Below, piece by piece: positions 1 to 8,493 of a stretch of DNA of 64,000 bases. The notes beneath the pieces were generated by a model. It saw nothing but the letters and a program-made list of their open reading frames with translations, was not told where the DNA came from and did no database searches. How positions within the stretch are numbered: position 1 is the stretch's first letter; the number at the start of each line of letters is the position of its first letter. Source of the stretch: Lentisphaerae bacterium GWF2_49_21 (GTDB taxonomy: Bacteria > Verrucomicrobiota > Lentisphaeria > Victivallales > GWF2-50-93). The stretch is from contig MHBH01000053.1 of NCBI GenBank assembly GCA_001804805.1, forward strand, positions 48,376-112,375, given 5' to 3'. The position numbers and the translations under genes are program-made.

Positions 1-163
1 CGACACGGATCTGGTGCGCAAGCATCTTCTGGATACCCGGAATGTGTGCGAGAAGAATGGGTGTCCGTTGGAACTGATATTGAAAGATATCAGCACAGTG
101 AAATACGAGCCCCAGCGCCTTACCAAGTGGGCTGAAATCGCCATGAAGGTGGTCGGCGGTTGA
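1..163 (+). CDS. C-terminal end of a uroporphyrinogen-decarboxylase-like protein (partial)
   Basis: An open frame enters from the left edge (codons from base 2) and stops at 161-163, giving about 53 residues. The end reads ...LELILKDISTVKYEPQRL, then TKWAEIAMKVV. From memory, this 'LKDISTVRYxPQRLxxWAxIAMEV' ending belongs to cobalamin-methyltransferase/URO-D-like TIM barrels common in Planctomycetes and Lentisphaerota; those proteins usually act in C1 or methyl-group transfer rather than haem synthesis. The start lies outside the window, so domain content and neighbours cannot be judged. The family call rests on recalled similarity of a short tail. Confidence 0.45.
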   Translation, partial: DTDLVRKHLLDTRNVCEKNGCPLELILKDISTVKYEPQRLTKWAEIAMKVVGG

Positions 164-220
164 TACAACCCGATGAAGTGAAAATTCCAATTGAATATTG
201 ATAAGCGAAGCGAATCACAT

Positions 221-329
221 GGAGTGCGGTGATTCATCACCGCCTTGCTTCGCGAAATTTATTTCGCGGAAATTCTTTTGGACGGAATAAATTCCGTCGT
301 TAAAGGCGGCGATAAATCGCCGCACTCCA
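221..329. repeat. Imperfect inverted repeat (GGAGTGCGGTGATTCATCACCGCC type)
   Basis: Left arm GGAGTGCGGTGAT...CACCGCC begins at 221. Right arm GGCGGCGATAAATCGCCGC followed by ACTCC ends at 329. Two further small palindromes lie between them (CGCGAAATTTATTTCGCG and GACGGAATAAATTCCGTC). It has the look of a dispersed REP/MITE-like element made of nested hairpins; no transposase is nearby. Confidence 0.6.
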
Positions 330-538
330 GGGTCAGTCCAAAGCGACTGACGTAAATGCAAAAAAAAGACAAGAGATAATTCGGCTCCAGGAGGCACTCT
401 CGTCGAGAGTTGCCCTACTTTCTTGAAGCGACACAGCCTAACGCTTGCGGATTCTTGACTTTACTTCTGTTTACAGTCTATTTCCATACAGGAGTTGAAT
501 GCAAAAACACATAAAATGGTTGTTGCGGGAATATACCC

Positions 539-674
539 GTTGGAGTACAAGCTTCAGCTTGTCTTGAATTTGTTGGTAGTAGCGCAATTAATTGCGCGTT
601 CCTGAAAATGAATAACGGCGTATAAATTCGCCTACTACAAACAAAAATACGCAAGCTGAAGCTTGTACTCCAAC
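539..674. repeat. Nested inverted repeat bounded by GTTGGAGTACAAGCTTCAGC
   Basis: GTTGGAGTACAAGCTTCAGC at 539-558 is matched by its reverse complement ending at 674. Inside it, TTGTTGGTAGTAG (570-582) pairs with CTACTACAAACA (632-643), so the unit can fold as a long imperfect hairpin. The outer arm recurs at 15853-15875, showing it is a dispersed repeat rather than a local accident. Confidence 0.65.
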
Positions 675-731
675 TAAATAAAACCAACTCGTAAGCGGAA
701 TTCCGCATAATAATAAGTTGTCAGTAAAACG

Positions 732-1178
732 ATGAATGATAAAACAAGAGAATCTTTGTCTAATCTCAAATCCAAATATCCAATAGATATTTTGGAGGAA
801 GGGAAGATAATTAAATTTAAAATCAAAGGAATAGATGAGATATTCCGGGCATCTGATTCAGGGAATGAAGTTATTATATCGACCGATAAGTGGCATGAGC
901 ATTTTGGTGAAGGCAATAGCTATCAAGACATTGTCCTGTTTTTTGACGATTTGTTTTCAGGACGTATAGCAGTTGTTATTAAGTATCGTGGCTCTATGGC
1001 TGTTGCTCATTCAATCCAAAAATTTGATAAAGATGGAAAAGTAGAAATGATTATTTCATGGTCTGGAAATATTATCTCTCCATTTTGGCGTAAAAAATCA
1101 TATAAAAAATTGGATTATATATTCAATAGCCAACAATTGGCTTCAGGCAACGGGATTACCGCCGTATCAGATTCGTAA
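732..1178 (+). CDS. Hypothetical protein, 148 residues
   Basis: I do not recognise a family. The protein is soluble-looking, charged and rich in Lys/Asp/Ile, with no signal peptide or membrane segment. Its base composition is clearly more A/T-rich than the GC-richer hydrolase gene that follows on the other strand, which may point to separate acquisition. It stands alone: repeats on the left, and the convergent hydrolase ends only 14 bases beyond its stop. No strong Shine-Dalgarno precedes the ATG at 732. Size and isolation recall immunity or cargo genes, but nothing in the sequence proves this. Confidence 0.6.
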   Translation: MNDKTRESLSNLKSKYPIDILEEGKIIKFKIKGIDEIFRASDSGNEVIISTDKWHEHFGEGNSYQDIVLFFDDLFSGRIAVVIKYRGSMAVAHSIQKFDKDGKVEMIISWSGNIISPFWRKKSYKKLDYIFNSQQLASGNGITAVSDS

Positions 1179-1192
1179 CATTACTCATCCTA

Positions 1193-3166
1193 TCACCTTC
1201 CCATATCCACACTCACGAATACTACCGCCCTGGCGGGCAGTTCTAGCGTGACCGTGTTATCTCGCACGGTCGTTGGAAGAGGCTTTGGCTCATTGGTGCT
1301 GGCGTCGTAGGCCAGGCTGTCGAGTGACGGCTGTGAGAGCATCAATGCAGTTGCTGCGCCTGCATTGAGCTTCAATGTTGCTGATACTGCTTTGTCCACT
1401 GATGCATTCACCAGCACCACGCTCACCGACTTCTTATCGGCGCTGATGGTTGCGAGGCTCGCAATATTAGCAGGCGCTGAGCCTTTCATTCCCAGCACGT
1501 CACTGCCGATCTGGCTGTTCCACAGACGGTAGAACATATAGTTGATCGACCGCTTGCCCGGTTGCGCAGGATAGAGGATGCCGTAGCCGGGATATGCTGG
1601 ATTGCCAAGAAGTTCCCAGCCGCTGGCGCCCTCCAATGGATTGTCCTGGACGTACCCGATCATGCGGACGGCACGATGCAGGATTGACACGATGTTGCGG
1701 TTGCGTTCGTTGACTTCAGGTTCCTTGTCACCGGGACATGCGCCATACAATGCCCATTCGCTGTCGAGGATCGTTACGGCACGGTCCGGGTTGTACGCCG
1801 CCAGCAGGGCCTTGAGGGTTTCAACACGTTCCATTATCGTCTTATTGGTTTCAATGACAATCGTCTCCAGCGGCTTGTTGAGATCGACACCGGCATAGAA
1901 GTGCGGACAGACAAAATCGTAGCTGCCGGCGGCAATGCGGAGCAGATAGTTGCCCCAGCGCAGGGACTGGTCTGAAATGCTCAGTCCAATGCGCGCATCA
2001 GGCTGGACACCGCGCACCGCCTTGGCGACTTCCGCCACATGTTTTGCGTATTCATCTGGCGTGGCATACGCCATCCCGGCTTTCGATCCCCAAAGCGCCG
2101 GTCCGTAGATTTCGTTACCGACTTCCCAGTGACGGAATCCATAATTCTTTTCCACGCTGCGCTTAACTGCCCGCTCCCAGATCTCAGGAGGCAGCGACTT
2201 GGAGGCGTTCTCCGTTTCCAGTTCCAGGATCACATGCGCTGTTGGAATACCGGTCTTCTGGCACAATTCCGCCACGCGATCAATTGACTCCTCCACAGAC
2301 CAGGGGCCGTCCCCTACTCCATAGAAGCGGGTCATCGGCAGACGCAGTTCGCGGATCGCTCCGGCAGTCTCCTCAGTCATCACATATTTTCCTTTCTTGT
2401 CGAATGGATAACCGGAGTGGCCGTCGAGACGATGAAAGGACATCCCTCCGATGAGAAGATTTACCGGCTTAATGACGCGTTCCGTATAGATTATGACGTC
2501 AAGTTTTTCACCAACGGCAAGCATTGGTTCGGCTGGTTTTTTCTTCAGTGTCGACGGATCAATCAATTGCACCGTACCGGCCGGATTGGGTGATTCGTCG
2601 ATTGTGATGTCGTCGACCCACATGGTCTGGGCAGTGTCGGCGTCCGACGTGGCTTTGAAGGTCAGGAGGATGTAGCATGCCTCGCCGGCGAAGAAATCGA
2701 GTCCTTCGCGGATGGTGAAGCTGTATTTCTTCCAGTCGGTGGCGAGAGGGATCTCCCAGGAACCTGGGGACGGTGCGTCAAGATAAGTTTTCAGGCTTTG
2801 ATATGCGGTAAGACCGAAGCGGCCTGCGCCGTCATGCTCGCCTCGTACGAAAAAGGAAAATGTATACGCCATGCCGCGTTTGGGCTGCAGGGCTCGGGAG
2901 GGATCCGTGACGATGTACCCCTGCGTTCCTTTCGGGTGGACGATGCGGAAGCTGGCCTGGCCGCCGTGGGGACGGTCAGTATCACGCGTATAGTTTGATG
3001 CGATCTTCCATTTCTGGTCTCCCCACATGGTCCAGCCCGGAGGTGGTGTTGCAGGAGAGACCTGTTCGAAATCGCCATTGAATACGGGGACATTCCCGGC
3101 GAATGCGTGGAAGACAGATGACATGAGCATCGCCGTAAGAATACTGACAGTAATTTTATTTTTCAT
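1193..3166 (-). CDS. Secreted clan GH-A glycoside hydrolase (alpha-L-arabinofuranosidase/GH39-51-like) with N-terminal carbohydrate-binding-like domain
   Basis: Likely hydrolyses glycosidic bonds in plant- or algal-type polysaccharides outside the cytoplasm. The frame opens at 3196, but the ATG at 3166 (MKNKITVSIL) begins a clean signal peptide ending near HAFA-GN, so I use it. Numbered from 3196: residues 35-205 form a jelly-roll binding-like module (NGDFEQ...PGWTMW...WVDDITID). Residues 240-590 are the barrel, with HWEVGNE (E362, candidate acid/base) and ILDSEWALYG (E480, candidate nucleophile), the spacing expected of clan GH-A. The C-terminal beta domain ends in SVDMGR. The gene is single and convergent with the orphan at 732. 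Exact GH family cannot be fixed by eye. Confidence 0.7.
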   Translation of the reverse strand: MKNKITVSILTAMLMSSVFHAFAGNVPVFNGDFEQVSPATPPPGWTMWGDQKWKIASNYTRDTDRPHGGQASFRIVHPKGTQGYIVTDPSRALQPKRGMAYTFSFFVRGEHDGAGRFGLTAYQSLKTYLDAPSPGSWEIPLATDWKKYSFTIREGLDFFAGEACYILLTFKATSDADTAQTMWVDDITIDESPNPAGTVQLIDPSTLKKKPAEPMLAVGEKLDVIIYTERVIKPVNLLIGGMSFHRLDGHSGYPFDKKGKYVMTEETAGAIRELRLPMTRFYGVGDGPWSVEESIDRVAELCQKTGIPTAHVILELETENASKSLPPEIWERAVKRSVEKNYGFRHWEVGNEIYGPALWGSKAGMAYATPDEYAKHVAEVAKAVRGVQPDARIGLSISDQSLRWGNYLLRIAAGSYDFVCPHFYAGVDLNKPLETIVIETNKTIMERVETLKALLAAYNPDRAVTILDSEWALYGACPGDKEPEVNERNRNIVSILHRAVRMIGYVQDNPLEGASGWELLGNPAYPGYGILYPAQPGKRSINYMFYRLWNSQIGSDVLGMKGSAPANIASLATISADKKSVSVVLVNASVDKAVSATLKLNAGAATALMLSQPSLDSLAYDASTNEPKPLPTTVRDNTVTLELPARAVVFVSVDMGR

Positions 3167-3321
3167 ACCGGCAGAAGATAACCGGAGGCGGAGCATAAAT
3201 CAAGAGCAACAACCTTTTAGCTCAAGTTACTCCCACTTCCTCCTGTTTATTGCTCCTGCTTGGTTATTGACAAGTCCACAACTCAGTGTTATTCTGAAAA
3301 ACAAATAAAAACGGGGGACCT

Positions 3322-4002
3322 ATGACAAAGTCATTATTTATAATTCTTTCAATTCTTTGTACTCTTGGGATATCTGTGTTCTCGGAGGATAGCCCGGTCA
3401 CAGTATATAACAATATGAAGTTCACAGCGGCACAGCTTGAAAAGGCCAGAGATCTTGCCCAAAAAGCATATCCGGCAAAGATCATATCTGTACGAGTAGG
3501 GCAACTGGTACATCCAGGAGGACCGTACGGGTTCCAATTTAGGTTTGAGGACGAATCTACCGGATTAAATTCAATAAAAAGATACATAGATGTCAAAGTT
3601 GATTATGAAGAAAAGGTTATCAATGATCCAAAAGACAACAAGAAAGTAATTGAGAGGATAGTCCTCGACAGCAAGTTCGATCTGGGAAAAGTAAGATACT
3701 TTGTATATAAGATCTTTGTTCTGAAAAAGGCAACTCTTCAACTTGAGGTTCCGAACACCCTGTCCTACTCGACAGTGGAAGAACTCTTGAAATCCATAGG
3801 AGAAGGCACCTACAAGAAAGCTGCGGATTTCGACTCCAGCCGAAATGATAAAATTGATCTCTCTTCAATAATTGATATAATCCATAATCCCAAGGAAAAG
3901 ACAATCGATGTCTATATGAAAGACAACTTGTTCTATACGTTTAAAGTCAATGATGACAATTTCGAACTTATACGGACAGGAAAATATGAACGCGTATCCT
4001 GA
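3322..4002 (+). CDS. Secreted hypothetical protein, 226 residues
   Basis: A typical signal peptide (MTKSLFIILSILCTLGISVFS, cleavage near residue 21) is followed by about 200 soluble residues of no family I recognise. A strong purine-rich site (GGGGGAC) lies just before the ATG at 3322. It is the first of three consecutive same-strand genes for exported proteins (3322, 4128, 5788) in a lower-GC context than the neighbouring hydrolases. The body has alternating hydrophobic/charged strands, suggesting a beta-rich periplasmic protein. Function unknown. Confidence 0.6.
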   Translation: MTKSLFIILSILCTLGISVFSEDSPVTVYNNMKFTAAQLEKARDLAQKAYPAKIISVRVGQLVHPGGPYGFQFRFEDESTGLNSIKRYIDVKVDYEEKVINDPKDNKKVIERIVLDSKFDLGKVRYFVYKIFVLKKATLQLEVPNTLSYSTVEELLKSIGEGTYKKAADFDSSRNDKIDLSSIIDIIHNPKEKTIDVYMKDNLFYTFKVNDDNFELIRTGKYERVS

Positions 4003-4127
4003 ACAGGAAATTGAATGCCTTGCTCCTTGACATTGACAAGGTTTCACCTAATCTATAATTTTATTTTTATAATTTCACAAGAATCCAGTTTTAGAGATCC
4101 ATGCAATTTGTCAGGGGGAGAAATAGC

Positions 4128-5741
4128 ATGAAATACTTTTTACTTTTGCTGGCCGTTTTATTTTCGTCCATTTCATTTCCCCTGATGTCCCAGGATGCCA
4201 CGGAGAAGGATGATGCTGTCCGCGCGCTCTGGATGAAAGGATTCGATACCTTCGAGAAGGCCGAAACCACCGAGAAGGCCGATGACAGGAAAATCGCCCT
4301 CCCCCTATATCAGGATTCTCTCATCTGCTTCCAGAAGGTCAAGGCACAGTACCCCAAATGGAACAGCGACCTGGTCGATTACAGGATCAAGATATGCGAC
4401 ATGAAGATTAAAGAACTGCAGGCCAATCCTGCTCCCACTTCAGCCTCAAAGGTCCCAGCAGCAACTCCGATGGAGAAAAAACAGTCCAATGTCAAGCCCG
4501 GCTTTTCGGAAGAACAGCTGAGAAATCTCCAGGACAAGCTCGAAAAGGCTGTCTCCGAGAATGAAGTGTTGCGCAAGAAGCTCAAGGAGATGTCCGACAA
4601 TCAAATGCCTGGTGAACTTGCAAAACAGCTCCAGTCCGACAACGAAAAGATGAAGAAGGAAATCACCGCTCTCGCCGCAGACATGGAGAAGGAGTCCCTC
4701 GAACGTGCGAAGATACTCCAGGAAAAGAAGGAGATAAGCGGAAAGCTCGAAAAGGTCGAATCAGTTCTGGCAGGCACAAAGAACGAGAACAGCAAAATAT
4801 CCGCAGAAATTGATGGGATGAAGAAAAAAGTCGTCGAAGTCGATGCCTCGGCCACCACATACCAGAAGGACATCTCGGACCTTTCGGCTGACAACAAGTC
4901 CCTAAAGAACGTGGTCAATTCGCTTGCGGACAGCCTCGACAAGGTCAGGAAGGAGAAGGTGGACAGCGAGAGGCAGCTCGCATCGCTCAGGAATGATCTT
5001 GGCGCAAAGGCGAAGGATCTCGAGTCCAGGACCAAGGAGCTTGAATCCATATCGAATGATCTCTCCGCCAAAAATGAGATCGCAAGAAAATATGAGGAAC
5101 TCGTAAAAGGCAACGCAGACATCGGAATAATGCTCGATGAACTAGCGAACTTGTACACTTATCAGGCTGTAAACAACGAGGAACTCACCGTCGAAATCGG
5201 AAAAAGGGACGAACAGATGAAGAAGAAGGACGAGGAAATGATTATCGTCGCAAGGAACGCCGCTACAAAGGAAAAGAAGGCATATGAATCCGTCATTGGC
5301 GGAATATCACTGCCGCCTGGAGCAAAGAGCGTGCCTGAGTTCCTAGATGTCTATGCCGACGGCAAGGAATGGCAGTCTGTAAGGGAGACTGTTGCAGAAG
5401 CTGAAAAGTTTTCAGCGGATGAACAATCTGATGAAGCCGCCAGGAAATGGAGGGATGCCGCACTTCTCCTTGGTATCCTGGCTGAAAAGCTGCCTGTCAT
5501 CATGGAGATCAGCTCGGAACTGAAAGGGGCTGAATTAAAGATGGCTGAAATCAAAATAAACGGCAAGCTGATGAAACAGAAGACTCCTGCAATATTCACG
5601 TTCGAGGCTGGGACTAAATATAAAATTGAAGTCCAGTATGCCGGCGGGGACGGCGTGAAATATATTAGCGAATCGGAAACCTTTATCCCTGAAAGCAACA
5701 AGCATGGGAAACGCATATTCCTCTTGAACCAAATGCATTGA
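4128..5741 (+). CDS. Periplasmic coiled-coil protein with PEGA-like C-terminus
   Basis: The frame opens at 4101, but AGGGGGAG at 4113-4120 lies seven bases before the ATG at 4128, which begins the signal peptide MKYFLLLLAVLFSSISFPLMS; that start is preferred. Residues about 20-95 contain a helical segment (FEKAETTEKADDRKIALPLYQDSLICF). Residues about 125-380 are a long heptad-rich coiled coil (EKLEKAVSENEVLRKKLKEM and similar). The last 65 residues (INGKLMKQKTPAIFTFEAGT, then YKIEV) resemble a PEGA-type beta domain, often found on surface or envelope proteins. It is probably an envelope-associated structural or scaffolding protein; no enzyme motif is visible. It lies in line with 3322 and 5788. 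Confidence 0.65.
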   Translation: MKYFLLLLAVLFSSISFPLMSQDATEKDDAVRALWMKGFDTFEKAETTEKADDRKIALPLYQDSLICFQKVKAQYPKWNSDLVDYRIKICDMKIKELQANPAPTSASKVPAATPMEKKQSNVKPGFSEEQLRNLQDKLEKAVSENEVLRKKLKEMSDNQMPGELAKQLQSDNEKMKKEITALAADMEKESLERAKILQEKKEISGKLEKVESVLAGTKNENSKISAEIDGMKKKVVEVDASATTYQKDISDLSADNKSLKNVVNSLADSLDKVRKEKVDSERQLASLRNDLGAKAKDLESRTKELESISNDLSAKNEIARKYEELVKGNADIGIMLDELANLYTYQAVNNEELTVEIGKRDEQMKKKDEEMIIVARNAATKEKKAYESVIGGISLPPGAKSVPEFLDVYADGKEWQSVRETVAEAEKFSADEQSDEAARKWRDAALLLGILAEKLPVIMEISSELKGAELKMAEIKINGKLMKQKTPAIFTFEAGTKYKIEVQYAGGDGVKYISESETFIPESNKHGKRIFLLNQMH

Positions 5742-5787
5742 AAGGGCGGACACTCTTGCACTCTAAATTAATAAATCAGGAGCAAAT

Positions 5788-6393
5788 ATGAATCTATTTA
5801 AATCTCTTCTATTATCAAACTTCCTTTTATTTATTTTAGCGCCGGTCTCATCTGGAGATGAGAAGGATTATAACTTTGATTTTAGCGGGAACTTCAAATT
5901 TGAAGCCACCATTGATTCCTCCAAAATAAAAGGAATGCTGAAGATTGACAATACTGAAAAGAAGGGCTTCGACATAAAGGTTGTTGCTTCTTCTGATATT
6001 GAAAGATCATATTCTATAACATCTGGAGATAATAAGTTCAATTTATTGACTAAAGCGGAGCAGGACAAACTGGACTTTACTGTAAATTTAATATTTGATG
6101 CACTTGTTCCTGTTTCAGGAAGTATCAGCGGAGAAACTGAAATGACACCTATGAATGGAGGTTATATTCCGCCGGTTAAATTCATTACATCCACCGAAAA
6201 TGATCTACTCCATATAAAAGTTGAAAGCAAGACTATGATGTCAAAATCATTATTAAAGAAAGACATCACCTTTATAAAATCCGATAATACTTACATTTTA
6301 AACAAGGTGTTAATAGAAATGGACAATTCCAACTCCAAATATATGAAGTTCCTCAAGATTTCCATTAAAATGGAAAAAGAGATAAATAAATGA
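5788..6393 (+). CDS. Secreted hypothetical protein, 201 residues
   Basis: An AGGAGC site precedes the ATG at 5788. A signal peptide (MNLFKSLLLSNFLLFILAPVSS) is followed by a soluble, beta-strand-like body (FDFSGNFKFEATIDSSKIKG...). The alternating pattern suggests a lipocalin- or LolA-like beta barrel/half-barrel, but I cannot assign a family. It follows the coiled-coil protein by 46 bases, so co-transcription is likely. Its A/T-rich codon use matches 3322 more than the hydrolases. Confidence 0.55.
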   Translation: MNLFKSLLLSNFLLFILAPVSSGDEKDYNFDFSGNFKFEATIDSSKIKGMLKIDNTEKKGFDIKVVASSDIERSYSITSGDNKFNLLTKAEQDKLDFTVNLIFDALVPVSGSISGETEMTPMNGGYIPPVKFITSTENDLLHIKVESKTMMSKSLLKKDITFIKSDNTYILNKVLIEMDNSNSKYMKFLKISIKMEKEINK

Positions 6394-6442
6394 ACATGTC
6401 GTATATCATCGAATTAATACGATCCACTTTGGAGAACAACTC

Positions 6443-7054
6443 ATGAAAATTTATGTCATAGGCGACAGCATATCGATACAGTACGGGCCATATCTCAAGA
6501 AATATCTCAGCGGAGTCATCGAGTATTCGCGCAAGGAGGGTGAAGAGGAGGCCTTGCTCAACCTTGACAAGCCGATCGGCGCGAACGGCGGTGATTCGTC
6601 GATGGTGCTTACATTCCTGAAGGCAAAATCAAAGTCGGGTGGAATTGACGCCGACCTTCTCCTCCTTAACTGCGGGCTTCACGACATCAAGACTGATCCT
6701 AAGACTGGAAAGAAACAGGTGCCTCTCGAAGAATACAAGAAGAACTTGAAGGAGATCGTCTCCGTCGTATCGAAGATGAAGCCAAAACTTGTCTGGATCA
6801 GAACGACTCCATGCGACGAGAAGGTACACAACAGCCGTCCGAAAATGGAGTTCCACAGGTTCTCCGCCGACTGCATGGCGTATAACGATGCTGCCGACAG
6901 GATCATGGAGGAATCAGGGGTTGCTGTCATCGACCTTTACACGTTCACGGCAAACCTCGGTGACAGTCCATACTGCGACCATGTGCACTTCCATGAGCAT
7001 ATCCGGGAAAAGCAGGCATCGTTCATCGCCGGCTGGCTGGGCGGAAGGACTTAA
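6443..7054 (+). CDS. SGNH/GDSL-type hydrolase, cytoplasmic
   Basis: Predicted serine esterase, perhaps removing acetyl groups from sugars or glycosides. Block I is IGDSIS (nucleophile S9 in GDS). The glycine of block II lies in NGGDSSM. Block III is LNCGLHD (GxND-like, with HD). The C-terminal catalytic dyad is CDHVHFHEH. At 203 residues it is the normal length of a single-domain SGNH enzyme. There is no signal peptide, so it probably acts inside the cell on imported oligosaccharides. GGAGAAC precedes the ATG. It lies just upstream of the LacI module but is separated from it by a promoter/operator region. Confidence 0.75.
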   Translation: MKIYVIGDSISIQYGPYLKKYLSGVIEYSRKEGEEEALLNLDKPIGANGGDSSMVLTFLKAKSKSGGIDADLLLLNCGLHDIKTDPKTGKKQVPLEEYKKNLKEIVSVVSKMKPKLVWIRTTPCDEKVHNSRPKMEFHRFSADCMAYNDAADRIMEESGVAVIDLYTFTANLGDSPYCDHVHFHEHIREKQASFIAGWLGGRT

Positions 7055-7114
7055 CATTTTCTCGCACTAAGCCACCGAGGCACAAAGATAATTAGGATTT
7101 CCCTGAATTTCCCC

Positions 7115-7160
7115 TTGACAAGCCGTCCTGCGCCTGTAGAGTTAGAGCAAACGTTTGCTC
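7115..7160 (+). promoter_or_regulatory. Promoter-like element with perfect LacI-type operator
   Basis: TTGACA at 7115-7120 is followed 16 bases later by TAGAGT (weak -10). Immediately downstream lies GAGCAAACGTTTGCTC (7145-7160), a perfect 16-base palindrome centred on CG, the form bound by LacI-family repressors. It lies about 160 bases upstream of the LacI gene at 7320, consistent with autoregulation. The dyad is seen directly; the promoter assignment is inference. Confidence 0.55.
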
Positions 7161-7210
7161 ATATATGGTTTTGACAGACTGGAATTTATATAATAAAACA
7201 TAGTAAAGTT

Positions 7211-7277
7211 GACAGGATAACGGGATTTACAGGCTGAAATGAATTCAATAAAATCATGAAAATCCTGTAATCCTGTC
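7211..7277. repeat. Dispersed inverted repeat, GACAGGATAACGGGATTT family
   Basis: GACAGGATAACGGGATTTAC...AATCCTGTAATCCTGTC forms an inverted pair across 67 bases. The same unit occurs at 13185-13250 and as a half copy at 11845-11870. All copies lie between genes of the same block. Confidence 0.7.
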
Positions 7278-7319
7278 TAAAATATTCTGATTTCTCATGT
7301 AAAAGACTAGGGTGTGAAA

Positions 7320-8348
7320 ATGGCCGCAACATTGAAGGAAATAAGCAGGATCTCAGGGGTCGCCATATCAACTGTCTCCAGGGTCCTCAACAAGCAGCCG
7401 CAGCGCGTCAGTCCCGAAACCTACGAGAAGATCATCTCCACCGCAGACAAGCTCAGATACTCGCCGAACCTCGCCGCAAGATCTCTCGTTAAAGGCAGAA
7501 GCGACTCCATCGGCGTGTTCATACCATATTTTTCCGACGTCATCTTCTCCCAATACATGGATTTCATCACGGCAAAACTCAAGGAGCACGGGCTGAACGT
7601 CTCTCCCTTCTGCGGAAGATTCGAGGATGAAACCGTATCAAGGTGCCTCAACAGGCAGCTCGACGGGCTCATATGCATGTACTACAACGATAAGATTGAA
7701 GGCACATATTCAAAATTGAAGAGGTCGGGATTTCCGATCGTCTTCCGTGCCGTCGATATCAGCCCTGATGATCTCAAGTTCGACTCGGTGGGCATCGACA
7801 TCTCCTCCGGCTACAAGATCCTCTGCCAGCATCTCTATGACCAAGGGTGCAGGAAAATCGGAATCATCGGCGGAGAGATCTCCGTGCAGATCAGGAACAA
7901 CAGCTGTTCCGGAACCTCCCTCGAATTCCTGAAAACCGTCAGCGAACTCGGGCTTGACTTCGGTCCGGACTCGGGGATTCCCTGCGAGAACAACTCCGAG
8001 GCCGCCTATGCCAAAATTAAAAATATACTTGAGAAGGATGCCAGGACCTTCGACGCAATAATTGTGCAGTCGAACAACAAGCTGCCCGGTGTCTTGAAGG
8101 CCGTCAGGGATGCAGGCCTGAAGATCCCGACCGATATCGCAATAGCATCGATCAGCGATTCGGACATTACGAGATTCGCAAATCCGCCGGTGACGGTCTG
8201 GGAACAGCCGATAGAAAAGATCTCTTATGCACTCGCGGACCTGATGGCTTCAAGATTGAAAAAGGAGAACCGGGCGCAAAGAAATTCTATAAGGAAAATA
8301 ACATTCAATTCATCGCTGATCATAAGGGAGAGCACGATTCGGACTTAG
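7320..8348 (+). CDS. LacI-family transcriptional regulator
   Basis: N-terminal helix-turn-helix (TLKEISRISGVAISTVSRVL, residues 4-23) and hinge (YSPNLAARSL) are followed by a periplasmic-binding-protein-like sensor from about residue 60 (DSIGVFIPYFSDVIFS). A GTG at 7314 is in frame, but AGGGTG at 7309-7314 fits spacing to the ATG at 7320 better. It should bind a sugar and control the genes that follow (beta-propeller protein, acetylesterase, oxidoreductase, pseudopilins). The perfect CG-centred palindrome at 7145-7160 is the natural candidate operator. At about 342 residues it has normal family length. Confidence 0.9.
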   Translation: MAATLKEISRISGVAISTVSRVLNKQPQRVSPETYEKIISTADKLRYSPNLAARSLVKGRSDSIGVFIPYFSDVIFSQYMDFITAKLKEHGLNVSPFCGRFEDETVSRCLNRQLDGLICMYYNDKIEGTYSKLKRSGFPIVFRAVDISPDDLKFDSVGIDISSGYKILCQHLYDQGCRKIGIIGGEISVQIRNNSCSGTSLEFLKTVSELGLDFGPDSGIPCENNSEAAYAKIKNILEKDARTFDAIIVQSNNKLPGVLKAVRDAGLKIPTDIAIASISDSDITRFANPPVTVWEQPIEKISYALADLMASRLKKENRAQRNSIRKITFNSSLIIRESTIRT

Positions 8349-8354
8349 TATGAC

Positions 8355-8468
8355 TTGAATATCCAATAACGAACAAGGAATGTCCAATGACGATGTTAAA
8401 TGCAAAATAAATAATAGAATCATTTCCGCTGGACGTTGGAAATTCCTTGTTGGATATTGGAAATTGGA
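8355..8468. repeat. Inverted repeat (CCAATAACGAACAAGGAATG / AATTCCTTGTTGGATATTGG)
   Basis: The left arm near 8358-8392 (ATCCAATAACGAACAAGGAATG followed by TCCAATGACG) is nearly complementary to the right arm near 8432-8460 (GGACGTTGGAAATTCCTTGT). The two arms flank about 40 A/T-rich bases. It fills the gap between the LacI gene and the next gene. Related 'GGAAATTGG' words also occur inside pseudopilin leaders (50227, 36550). Confidence 0.65.
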
Positions 8469-8493
8469 ATTAAAAAAGTAAGGATAATTGCAA

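Larger units (their letters stand above)
164..731. other. Repeat-rich intergenic region with no gene
   Basis: This gap between the partial first gene and the orphan gene at 732 shows no credible coding frame; the short frames present are antisense or cross palindromes. It holds two large imperfect inverted repeats (221-329 and 539-674). It also holds a short segment near 390-417 (GGCACTCTCGTCGAGAGTTG) resembling the palindrome near 25370-25397. No promoter for the downstream gene was obvious beyond A/T richness before 732. Confidence 0.6.

Noticed and set aside
221..674. Insertion sequence or integron attachment sites
   Set aside because: Hairpins resemble attC-like structures superficially, but there is no transposase, integrase, or cassette array; dispersed REP-like repeats fit better.
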